DNA of 64,000 nt from Nostoc linckia NIES-25 (lineage in GTDB: Bacteria > Cyanobacteriota > Cyanobacteriia > Cyanobacteriales > Nostocaceae): positions 5,157,508-5,221,507 of the forward strand of contig NZ_AP018222.1 of NCBI RefSeq assembly GCF_002368035.1. The letters run 5' to 3'. Made by a program: the position numbers and the translations under genes. The first letter of the stretch is position 1. Every line of letters starts with the position of its first letter. This document shows positions 35,501-43,285 of this stretch, piece after piece. The notes under the pieces were generated by a model. It was not told the origin of the DNA. It worked only from the letters and a program-made list of their open reading frames with translations, and did not search any database.

Positions 35501-37903
35501 GCAACTGCCATGTTAATGGGGGCTTACGTGGGTTCTTGGACAATCCATCTGCAAGACACGCTGCCCATTCTACTGGACGGATATCAAGCTGGGTTAGAAA
35601 CTGGCAATCTAGAATTTATGGGCTACGATGCCCAGTTGTACTGCTTCAATGCGTATTGGTACGGTCAACCGCTGGCTGAACTCGAACCCCAAATTCGTGC
35701 CTATTACCAGCAGTTGTCCGACCTCCACCAAGTCACGGCAGCAAACTGTGTATTGGCTTACTGGCAAGCGGCGCAAATTCTCTTGGGTCAGTCAGAACCA
35801 GAAATTCCCTTACGCCAGGATGCCTACGAACAGAAAGTTCTGGATGAGGCAAAAGTCGATTTTTACCGACTATCTTTCTTTTACCTTTATCGCTTCACCT
35901 TAAATTACTGGCTGCAAGACTTTGCCAAAGCCCAACACGATGCCGCTCAAACGCGACATTATTTAGCTGGCGGGATGGGAAGTATCGTTGAACCAATCTT
36001 CTATTTCTATGATTCTCTGACCTTGCTGGCTCATCCTGTTGAATCAATTTCCCCGTCAGAACGGCAATGGCAGCGAGTGGAAGAAAATCAAGCTAAGTTA
36101 AAAGATTGGGCAGATTATGGCCCGATGAATTACTTGCACAAATATCATTTAGTAGAAGCGGAAAAATATCGCGTTCTTGATCGCAAAACCGAAGCTATAG
36201 AATTTTACGATCTGGCGATCGCGGGTGCCAAAGCCAATGGCTATTCTCAGGAAGCAGCCCTTAGCAATGAACTGGCGGCAAAATTTTATCTGGATTGGAA
36301 CAAAGAGCGAATCGCCCAAACTTACTTGATTGACGCTTACTATGGGTATGCTCGCTGGGGGGCGAAAGCCAAACTCGCTGACTTGGAAACTCGTTATCCC
36401 CAACTGCTAGCTCCCATCTTCCAAGGGGCGCAGACACCACTTTCTATTGATGAAACCTTATTTTCCACTGCAACTGTCACCTCGACTAGTACTTCTTCCA
36501 CGAGTCTTTCTAATTCTCTGGATCTGGTTGCCATCCTCAAAGCCTCGCAAACTCTTTCGGGTGAAATCGAGCTTGAGCCGTTAATTGCTACTCTCTTGCT
36601 GACGGTAATGCAAACCTCTGGTGCGACACAGTGCGCTTTGATGTTGAGCGAGGGGCAAAATCTCACAGTTCAGGCGAGGGCAGAACTTACGGCATCGCAC
36701 CAAATCGAAACGCAAATTTTACATCCAACCCAGTCGCTTGTCGATAGTGGTATAGTGCCGATCGCTCTGGTAACAAAAGTAAAACGCAGCTTGCAGCCTG
36801 CTGTGATTAGCAATGCCGCCCAAGAGCCGCTATTACTTGGCGATGCGTATATCCAAAACCAACAGCCCAAGAGTCTGCTGTGCAGCCCGATTCTGCAACA
36901 GGGCAAGCTGCTGGGCATAGTCTATCTAGAAAATAACTTGGCAACTGGAGCCTTTACCCGCGATCGCGTTGAGGTGCTGAATCTGCTTTGCGCCCAAGCT
37001 GCGATTTCACTGGAGAATGCTCGTCTCTATCAGCAAGCCCAAGCATATACTCAACAGATCCAAGAATCTCAGCTTCAGATTGTGCAAAGCGAAAAAATGG
37101 CGACTTTGGGTAACTTGGTGGCAGGGGTGGCTCACGAAATTAATAACCCCGTCGGCTTCCTCAACGGCAGTATTAATAATGCCAAAGATTATGTACGAGA
37201 CTTGTGTGAGTATTTACACATCTATCAGCAGCACCAGCCACCTACGGGTGCGGCGGCCGAATTAGCCCAAGAACTTGACCTGGAGTTTATGTTGGAGGAT
37301 TTACCCAAGTTAATTGACTCAATGAAAGGTGCAACCGATCGCATCAAAGGCATCAGTACCAGCCTGCGTACCTTCTCTCGTGCCGATACAGAACACAAAG
37401 TTAAAGTCAACTTGCACGAAGGGTTAGATAGTACGCTGTTGATTCTCAAGTATCGGCTCAAAGCCAATGAAAATCGGCCTGCCATTAAAGTTATCCGCAA
37501 CTACGGTAATATCCCCGAAATTGATTGCTTCCCCGGTCAACTTAACCAGGTGTTTATGAATATTCTGGCTAATGCGATTGATATGTTCGATGAAATAGCA
37601 CAGCAAACAAGTTTTGAAGAGTTAGAAAATCATCCCCAACAAATCGCGATTCACACTACATTATTATCCGAACAAAATGCGGTTGAAATTCGTATTTCTG
37701 ACAACGGTAAAGGCATGAATGAGTCAGTTAAATCTAAGATTTTCGAGCGTTTGTTTACCACTAAAGAAGTTGGCAAAGGAACGGGGTTAGGTTTAGCGAT
37801 CGCCCATCAGATTGTCGTCGAAAAACATGATGGTCGGCTGGAAGTTCAGTCCCAATTGGGACAAGGCTCTGAGTTTTCCATCTCACTCCCGGTTCGGGGT
37901 TAA
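32528..37903 (+). CDS. Ser/Thr kinase-AAA ATPase-GAF-histidine kinase hybrid (HstK family)
   Basis: 1791 residues, a single-chain signalling protein. Order: Ser/Thr kinase (1-270; Lys36, H126-K-D-I-K-P-A-N, D147-F-S in place of DFG), AAA_16 NTPase (about 300-600; Walker A G328-F-S-G-I-G-K-T335), a long helical TPR-like region (about 640-1290), a GAF domain (about 1335-1500), and a histidine kinase (His1536 in VAHEINNPVG; NILANAIDMF, DNGKGM, GKGTGLGLAI). Architecture matches the cyanobacterial HstK/Pkn group such as Anabaena Pkn44 and Pkn30. The DFS replacement is seen in some active kinases but should be noted. No response regulator gene sits nearby, so its partner is unknown. Soluble, no membrane helix. 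Confidence 0.95.
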   Translation: MLTIAGYRINELIYSSSNTLVHRALRELDRKPVIIKLLRHDYPSFSELVQFRNQYAIAKNLDIPGIVQPLSLEPYQNGYALVMKDIGGISLRDYIQAAPLSVEQFWPIALQIVDILHQLYQQRIIHKDIKPANILIQPETGEIKLIDFSIASLLPRETQEIQNPNILEGTLAYISPEQTGRMNRGIDYRSDFYSLGVTFFELLAGQLPFPVDEPMEMVHAHIAKQPPSICDRNPDLPIILGEIIRKLMGKNAEDRYQSALGLKHDLLRCQEEYHVAGKLAWFDLGQRDISDRFLIPEKLYGREQEVQTLLDAFGRVANGASELMLVAGFSGIGKTAVVNEVHKPIVRWHGYFIKGKYDQFNRNLPFSAFIQAFRDLMGQLLSSDDAQLADWKAKILAAVGDNGQVLIEVIPELEHVIGQQPPVPELSGSAAQNRFNLLFQKFITVFTTPEHPLVIFLDDLQWADSASLNLLKLLLTERERGYLFVIGAYRDNEVFPTHPLMLMLDEVKKAQTFIHTLTLQPLSQAYVNQLTADTLSCSTELAQPLSELVYQKTKGNPFFLTQFLKALHEDGYIWFDFQTGHWQCDLATVKLLALTDDVVEFMALQLQKLPTATQTALKLAACIGAQFDLSTLAIVNERSPEDIALDLWKALQEGVILPISDVYKFYQLSELHVAEVQQPLTFNCSYRFLHDRVQQAAYSLIPDEQKQTTHYQIGQLLLQQVSPAAREERIFEIVNQLNYGTTLIGKQQQRDELAQLNLTACRKARGATAYHAAREYATVGLQLLGGDAWQREYDITLSLHDLAAEVAFLAGAFEQMEEWIEAVIDRAKTPLERMPVYQVRIQALVAHNQFVEAIAIGQSVFQMLGVNLPDEPTLDDIRLLKQEIDALIEGRFIESFIHLPKMTDPQQLAIMQNAARLTPVCYMSGTKLYFLVVALQVKLSIQFGNSPVSAFCYVGYAFQLRMLWNDMSKVPQFGQLGYQLALEPDAKNIRAATAMLMGAYVGSWTIHLQDTLPILLDGYQAGLETGNLEFMGYDAQLYCFNAYWYGQPLAELEPQIRAYYQQLSDLHQVTAANCVLAYWQAAQILLGQSEPEIPLRQDAYEQKVLDEAKVDFYRLSFFYLYRFTLNYWLQDFAKAQHDAAQTRHYLAGGMGSIVEPIFYFYDSLTLLAHPVESISPSERQWQRVEENQAKLKDWADYGPMNYLHKYHLVEAEKYRVLDRKTEAIEFYDLAIAGAKANGYSQEAALSNELAAKFYLDWNKERIAQTYLIDAYYGYARWGAKAKLADLETRYPQLLAPIFQGAQTPLSIDETLFSTATVTSTSTSSTSLSNSLDLVAILKASQTLSGEIELEPLIATLLLTVMQTSGATQCALMLSEGQNLTVQARAELTASHQIETQILHPTQSLVDSGIVPIALVTKVKRSLQPAVISNAAQEPLLLGDAYIQNQQPKSLLCSPILQQGKLLGIVYLENNLATGAFTRDRVEVLNLLCAQAAISLENARLYQQAQAYTQQIQESQLQIVQSEKMATLGNLVAGVAHEINNPVGFLNGSINNAKDYVRDLCEYLHIYQQHQPPTGAAAELAQELDLEFMLEDLPKLIDSMKGATDRIKGISTSLRTFSRADTEHKVKVNLHEGLDSTLLILKYRLKANENRPAIKVIRNYGNIPEIDCFPGQLNQVFMNILANAIDMFDEIAQQTSFEELENHPQQIAIHTTLLSEQNAVEIRISDNGKGMNESVKSKIFERLFTTKEVGKGTGLGLAIAHQIVVEKHDGRLEVQSQLGQGSEFSISLPVRG

Positions 37904-38073
37904 ATCAACCATCGCTGCGGCACAGTACAACAACTGTGTTGCACGCTTTGTGGATTTTTAACTCGGAATTGGATTTGGGGAAAAGGTTAAAGGTTTTTTC
38001 TTTCCCCTTCCCCTTTCCCGCTTAACCGACAAGTATTGAAATGCATCCTAGCTTTTATGTCGCCCCGTCAGGT
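37904..38073. repeat. Short G/A-C/T hairpin filler
   Basis: GGGGAAAAGGTTAAAGG followed by a C/T-rich arm (TTTCCCCTTCCCCTTTCCC), between the convergent kinase gene and the 38074 gene. May terminate both. Confidence 0.55.
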
Positions 38074-38493
38074 CTAGTACTTCCTAGTATTAATTTTTGT
38101 CCCAACAATTAATTGCTCCTTATCCTTTATAAGAAATTTAGAACTATTAATTTTCAACACTTCGTAATTTTCTGTCATAAACACTGAACCTAAAGTAGCT
38201 ATTATATCTGCAAGCGAAATTTTAAAAGCTAGTGGTATCCTTAAATTCAAAAATGATTTTGGCAGATTTTTAACATGTAAATACAATATTTTTCGATTTA
38301 CGTACCATACTCCAGTAAATTTATTACCTGTCATAAGTTCTTTAGGTTTAGAAAAAAGCAATGTTTGAATCTTAGTTTGTTCGTAAGTCATATCATCTTT
38401 AAATTCAATAGTAATTCTTTCTGAATCAGTATTAAAACGCCATTTCCCCAAAAGTAAAATTTCTATTTCTATATCAGAATGCTTACTAGTCAT
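38074..38493 (-). CDS. Hypothetical protein, last gene of the microviridin run
   Basis: 139 residues. N-terminal half (MTSKHSDIEIEILLLGKWRF...GVWYVNRKILYLHVKNLPKS) looks like a small beta-barrel, lipocalin-like or META-type 'LLGKWRF' start; the remainder is mixed. No signal peptide. Start: ATG at 38493 with GAGGA 6 nt upstream, rather than TTG at 38505. It follows the GUN4 gene by 56 nt on the same strand, so is probably cotranscribed with it. Function unknown. Confidence 0.7.
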   Translation of the reverse strand: MTSKHSDIEIEILLLGKWRFNTDSERITIEFKDDMTYEQTKIQTLLFSKPKELMTGNKFTGVWYVNRKILYLHVKNLPKSFLNLRIPLAFKISLADIIATLGSVFMTENYEVLKINSSKFLIKDKEQLIVGTKINTRKY

Positions 38494-38549
38494 ATCTATC
38501 CTCAAATTAGCTTTAGTTATAATTTTTCTGATTATTAAAAGACGTGCGA

Positions 38550-40232
38550 TTAACGCACTATAAAAGTTTCATTACAACTTTTTACACGAGAAAAGAATAA
38601 GTGCATCTGCCAGACTAACCAAGATTTTACTCGCCAAGCTCCCATGGAAAGGTGTTCTGTAGATGATGGAGATAAGTCAGAGCTATCTGGGTCGTAGTGT
38701 AACCATTTGGCTGGTAAGTGTCCAATCGGTGTTGCCGGAGATAATTTAAAAGTTAGTTGCTCATAGTCTAACCAGTTTCCCTCTCTTCGCCAACCCAGGC
38801 GATCGCCTAGTCTTTTTTCTGTTTCATAATCTATTTGACCGCCTATTTCGTTCCAAATACTTTCCTGAACACTAAAGCCAAAGTAACCATTACTATATTG
38901 TCGCCAAAGTCGATCGATTTTGTGAAAAGCTTGACATGAAAAATTCAGTATATCTTCTTTATAAACTTCATTCCAATCACTCTTACCCATGACTTGTAGC
39001 ATTAATATAGCAGTTTCAATATCAGCTTCTTGCCACTTGTACTGTGTAAGGAGATTTTGCAATTTACTGTAATCGATCTTCCAAATACTTTGAAATTCTG
39101 TGGCAAACTCAATATTATTATTAGATTGTTCCGCCAATTCTGTCTTTTCAATAGAAAGCTGAGAATCAAAAACAATATCTGTTTCTACTATCCCCAGCAC
39201 TTTTTTTTGAGCAACCAGTTGAGTAGACATATAATTAGATATTAGGTCAATCGCTTGATTTAAAGTTATCTCCTCTTTAGTTAAATCAAAGTCATGAACT
39301 TGCAAATTTAATAATTCTGACTGAAAAAAAGCATCTTGCAGTCTATCTTTCTTCTCATAACTTGCCACTAATAAATTGAGGATGTTATGAGAAATAGTAT
39401 TAGTATCTTGTATCGTTAATAAATTAACTTCAGAATTTAGAGTACTACTTGCTAAATTTTGAATCTCTCCTACAGTTGCATAAAAATCAGCATCTACTTT
39501 GACTACCTCATCTATTAAAGACTGAAACGGGCTAAAGTAATCTTGTAATGAGTTTTCAAAATTAATTGCTGTTTCAGCTATTTTTGCTATTTCTTGACGA
39601 ATTTTTATAGCTCTGACTTTGTATTCATAAATTTCTTGATACACCTCTATATCTTTAAGTATTTGCCGAATAGCTTGCTTTTGATTTTTAGTATCTTCTG
39701 CTAAATTTTTAATTCCTTCACTAAGTAGTTTAACTTTTTCTAATATTAAAAAGTTGGTATTGCTTAATAGCACAATAGATTTTGTATCTTCTTTTTTTTC
39801 CCATTTTAATTGGTCAATTATTTGAAGATTTTTATAATTTTTTATCTCTAGTTTATTTCTTTCTTCATTGACTTTTCTAATTTCACAATACTTTTGGTTA
39901 AACAGATTTTTCCAGTCATCTATAAATTTTAATAAAAAATCTTGATAACTATCTTTATAGTTTTCTAGAAAATCAAGAAGTTGAGTATAATCCCTAATTA
40001 ATAATTTAACTTCTGCTAAAATTTCTTTTTGGCTAATTTCTTTTTTTTGTTTGATTATTCCCCAAAAATAAGAATGATATTTAGTACCTTCTTTAATTAA
40101 GTTTTGGCATTTTCTAATTTTTATTTGAACTTTTTTTAGTTTTGGATTTTTTAAAGTAGGAAATTTATAATGTTTTTGATAAATCGTAATAGATTTATAA
40201 GTAACTAATTGTTTTTGCTTTCTAGCTAACAT
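38550..40232 (-). CDS. Coiled-coil protein with C-terminal GUN4 domain
   Basis: 560 residues. Residues 1-370 are lysine/glutamate-rich helices with long coiled coils (VRAIKIRQEIAKIAETAINF, GIKNLAEDTKNQKQAIRQIL). Residues about 388-510 are a GUN4 domain: DYSKLQNLLTQYKWQEADIE, LNFSCQAFHKIDRLWRQYSN, GYFGFSVQESIW, LGDRLGWRREGNWLDYEQLTF, and IGHLPA. Canonical GUN4 binds porphyrins and stimulates Mg-chelatase; GUN4 domains also cap many unrelated cyanobacterial proteins, where they may sense tetrapyrroles. No transmembrane helix. Start: ATG at 40232 (a GTG precedes it by one codon). It lies downstream of the ABC exporter across a MITE. Confidence 0.85.
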   Translation of the reverse strand: MLARKQKQLVTYKSITIYQKHYKFPTLKNPKLKKVQIKIRKCQNLIKEGTKYHSYFWGIIKQKKEISQKEILAEVKLLIRDYTQLLDFLENYKDSYQDFLLKFIDDWKNLFNQKYCEIRKVNEERNKLEIKNYKNLQIIDQLKWEKKEDTKSIVLLSNTNFLILEKVKLLSEGIKNLAEDTKNQKQAIRQILKDIEVYQEIYEYKVRAIKIRQEIAKIAETAINFENSLQDYFSPFQSLIDEVVKVDADFYATVGEIQNLASSTLNSEVNLLTIQDTNTISHNILNLLVASYEKKDRLQDAFFQSELLNLQVHDFDLTKEEITLNQAIDLISNYMSTQLVAQKKVLGIVETDIVFDSQLSIEKTELAEQSNNNIEFATEFQSIWKIDYSKLQNLLTQYKWQEADIETAILMLQVMGKSDWNEVYKEDILNFSCQAFHKIDRLWRQYSNGYFGFSVQESIWNEIGGQIDYETEKRLGDRLGWRREGNWLDYEQLTFKLSPATPIGHLPAKWLHYDPDSSDLSPSSTEHLSMGAWRVKSWLVWQMHLFFSRVKSCNETFIVR

Positions 40233-40449
40233 CACTGATTATAAAACATACAAATAGTTACTAAACTGTTACTCAATTCAACCCCTGAAGATTTTTGTGA
40301 TTACATTCGGTCAAGCTATTCTTTTCCAAGCAGATAAAATTAGTTTACCATAGCTGTTTTACAGAATCTCCATACAGCATTTTTTCTCGTGATTCTACAA
40401 GCTGTATTCTAATTTTAACATTATTTCAATAATTAAATTTTAAAAAGTC

Positions 40450-40541
40450 AGGACTTACGCAAAAGATAACGAAAGTAGCGGTAATTCATGAATTACCGCA
40501 ACGCTTGAATAAGGTTTTCAGTCACATATTGCGTAAGTCCT
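40450..40541. mobile_element. MITE with AGGACTTACGCA ends, copy 2
   Basis: 92 bp, AGGACTTACGCAAAAGATAA at the left and ATTGCGTAAGTCCT at the right; terminal repeats pair over 12 nt. The interior holds a CGGTAATTCATGAATTACCG palindrome. It sits between the ABC exporter and GUN4 genes and could interrupt cotranscription. Confidence 0.85.
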
Positions 40542-40557
40542 GAAAGTTTAAATAGCC

Positions 40558-42564
40558 TTAATCTGTTACCCATTTTAATACCTCCGGGTTTTTGTTATAG
40601 CGGTAGACTATACCATCTTTAGTAGTCACAAGCTTTCCATGATTAGCCTTAGTTCTGATAGTAGTCAGAGAATAGTCTGTTAATGTCTGAAGCTCTTTAT
40701 GAGAAAGTCCTACAATTGTGGTATTCGCTGGTGATTCTGGTTTAATTTTAGGGTAAATATCTATCGTAGTTTGCTCCTTTTGTGATGGGTTAACGGCAAT
40801 TCCTTTTTGTAATTGATAATCTTGTACAGAAACAAGTTGCCAATTACATTCTTGTGAAAGCTCTAATACCCATTGGTGATAATTAAATAAGCTTTCTCGA
40901 TGCCCAACACTGATAAAAGTTGTTTTCGTTGATTGTAATTGTTGATATAAATTGCTTTCGTTATTTAAATCTAAAGCACTAGTAGCTTCATCTAAAATAG
41001 TGAAACTAGGATGTGTAATTAATAGCCGTGCAAAAGCCAGACGTTGTTGTTCTCCTAACGACAATATATTTTCCCAAGGAACTTCTGTATCAAAGCCATT
41101 TACGCGCGTAAGTAAGTGTTCCAGCTTAACTTGTTGCAAAATTTCTTCGAGTTCTTTGTCGCTCATTTTCCGGTCTGTATGCGGATAAAGTAACTGTTCG
41201 CGCAAAGTCCCTAAAATGATATAAGGCCTTTGGGGTAAGAATAAAATTTCTTTTAGTGGAGGACGCACCAGACGACCAGTTCCAGCATTCCACAAACCTG
41301 CGATCGCTCTCAACAAAGAACTTTTACCCCTACCACTAGGGCCAACAATCAATAACCCTTCACCTGAGCCAACAGCAATTGACAAGTCTTTAACAATTAC
41401 CTGTTCATAATTTGGGGTTTGCAAAGTGACATTCTCAAAAGCTAAACGTTCTTCTTCTAGAATTTGAATGCTACTCACCTTCTCTGGTTGTTTACTAACA
41501 GCCTGTAGCGCATCTGAAAACTCTGCTAAACGCTTTACATAGCCAGAAAATCGCCCTGAAATCGCAAACTCGGCTATTAGTTCTCCTAGAGCGTTAGAAA
41601 ACATAAAGCAAGCAAAACTAGCTTGATTAATTTCTCCATAATCAATTCGATCCTGAAGAAATAAAGGTGTAAGTATGAACATCGAAAATACACTAATAGC
41701 AGACTGATAAGCTCTGCCAAAAGCGTCTTGTCCTCTCTCTAAATTCAGCCTGCGTTCAGCAGTTTTTAAAACATTATCAAATCGACGCTTAATTATATTT
41801 AATTCTTCATCTTCTCCCTGAAAGAAAGCGATTGATTCAGCGTGATTCCGAACATGAGTTAAGCAATAAGCAAAGTCTGCTTTAAATGCAAGTTCTTCTT
41901 GGTTAACTTTATTTATTACTTGATTCAAGTAAACAGCTATTAAATTACCAATAATTGTATAAATAATTAAATAAATTGCAATTTGTGAAGAAACTGTCCA
42001 GAGAATTATCAAAGCACTTCCCATCTCTAAAGATTTTTCTAGTAGAGAAGATGAGAATCTCACAGCAATACTAGTAATGGGTTCTATTTCTTGTGATAAG
42101 CGTTGATCTGGATTATCTATATCAGATTTAAAATTGATCTTATAATAAGCTTGATTGCTTAAATATTTTTTTAAAACATGAATATTTAGCCACTTATACC
42201 ACTCAAGAATTATTTTTTTCCTGACATATCTCAAAAGAGTTACTAACAAAACCATCCCTACAATAATCAGACTGGACAGCCATAAAGTACTATTATATTT
42301 TTCAATATTTCTTTCTTCAATAACGATATCAATTACATACCGATTCCAGTAGCTATTTGCAGCATTTACACCGACAATTACAACTATTAATAATACTAGA
42401 AAAATGAGCATTCCCCATGAACGAATCACATCTGGAAATGCTCGTCCTTCTGCTGTTGTTGGATACCAATAAGGTTGAGCAACTACTTTCATATCCTCCC
42501 AAAATTGAGTTAATGCTGAAAAAGGATTTATTGTGTTTTGCTCGCGTACAGATGGAGTTTGCAT
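40558..42564 (-). CDS. Fused ABC exporter (SbmA/BacA/ABCD-like) of the microviridin cluster
   Basis: 668 residues. Transmembrane region (about 50-345) of the SbmA/BacA-like type (YWNRYVIDIVIEERN, EWYKWLNIHVLKKYL), then an ATPase with Walker A G408-P-S-G-R-G-K-S415, signature L501-S-L-G-E-Q-Q, Walker B (FTILDEATSALD, 521-532) and H-loop GHR. A C-terminal extension (about 612-668: GLSHKELQTLTDYSLTTIRT, then VYRYNKNPEVLKWVTD) looks like a small helix-turn-helix plus beta wing. Microviridin loci encode one ABC transporter (MdnE/MvdA); this gene fills that place, most likely exporting or scaffolding the peptide. Full-length and intact. The extension is not part of the ABC fold. Confidence 0.85.
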   Translation of the reverse strand: MQTPSVREQNTINPFSALTQFWEDMKVVAQPYWYPTTAEGRAFPDVIRSWGMLIFLVLLIVVIVGVNAANSYWNRYVIDIVIEERNIEKYNSTLWLSSLIIVGMVLLVTLLRYVRKKIILEWYKWLNIHVLKKYLSNQAYYKINFKSDIDNPDQRLSQEIEPITSIAVRFSSSLLEKSLEMGSALIILWTVSSQIAIYLIIYTIIGNLIAVYLNQVINKVNQEELAFKADFAYCLTHVRNHAESIAFFQGEDEELNIIKRRFDNVLKTAERRLNLERGQDAFGRAYQSAISVFSMFILTPLFLQDRIDYGEINQASFACFMFSNALGELIAEFAISGRFSGYVKRLAEFSDALQAVSKQPEKVSSIQILEEERLAFENVTLQTPNYEQVIVKDLSIAVGSGEGLLIVGPSGRGKSSLLRAIAGLWNAGTGRLVRPPLKEILFLPQRPYIILGTLREQLLYPHTDRKMSDKELEEILQQVKLEHLLTRVNGFDTEVPWENILSLGEQQRLAFARLLITHPSFTILDEATSALDLNNESNLYQQLQSTKTTFISVGHRESLFNYHQWVLELSQECNWQLVSVQDYQLQKGIAVNPSQKEQTTIDIYPKIKPESPANTTIVGLSHKELQTLTDYSLTTIRTKANHGKLVTTKDGIVYRYNKNPEVLKWVTD

Positions 42565-42736
42565 GTTCTAAAGATGTAGCCGTTATGAATTAGACTATTG
42601 ATTTTGAAATGGCCTTTGAGGATTAGTTAGACTGAACTCAGAGGCCATTTTTAATTTTAGAAATTGAAAATTTTTAGCTCCTCCTAAATCCTCTTTACAA
42701 AAGGGGGCTAGGGGAGATCAAATCGAATGTACTGGG

Positions 42737-43132
42737 TTAATCCTCATCAACAATTTCGACTGTTCTCGGAAAACCGGCTTCCTCAGGCTCAGTAACCACT
42801 ACTGGGCTAATATGATGTTTTAGTTTGAGTTTTAGGTCATCTGTAATGGGTAATTCTTTAATTTCTTTGAGAAGAAATCTCACGGATTCGGTTTTGCTAC
42901 GTTCTGTATAAATCAGCTTGAGAATGCTTTCAACCCCAAATGATGTTATATATTCCCCTAAAATGCCTACTAGACCAAGCAGCCCTAAACCTCCTAAGAG
43001 GCCTAACGGCCCGCCCAGTGATGAAAGCATAGCAACAACGGCGGCGACACTACCTCCTGATGCAGATGTGGCAATCACGAAAAGTATGCCAGGAAGGCCC
43101 AAACCAGCAATTTTTTTGACGAGTTCATCCAT
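42737..43132 (-). CDS. Gly-rich membrane hairpin protein, unknown
   Basis: 131 residues. The middle (about 10-62) is strongly hydrophobic and glycine-rich: GLGLPGILFVIATSASGGS, VVAMLSSLGGPLGLLGGLG, LLGLVGILGEYI. It would form two tightly packed membrane helices. The ends are charged: N-terminal MDELVKKIAG and C-terminal KTESVRFLLKEIKELPITDD, LKLKLKHH and an acidic tail. No signal peptide and no named family that I recognise. The repeated GG and LG spacing resembles pore- or oligomer-forming hairpins; that is inference. It lies between the patatin and ABC genes, all on the same strand. Confidence 0.75.
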   Translation of the reverse strand: MDELVKKIAGLGLPGILFVIATSASGGSVAAVVAMLSSLGGPLGLLGGLGLLGLVGILGEYITSFGVESILKLIYTERSKTESVRFLLKEIKELPITDDLKLKLKHHISPVVVTEPEEAGFPRTVEIVDED

Positions 43133-43285
43133 TGTATTTACCTACAATCTTCATAAGGTGAAAACATGACTCAGAAATTAATTACTAATTTCTTTTTTGC
43201 AGAAATTAAAAATCTTACTTGCACCTAAGCTTGGCGATTCCAAAATGTATGCCAGTTGGCTGGTGTAACGTCCAAGCAATCTGAT

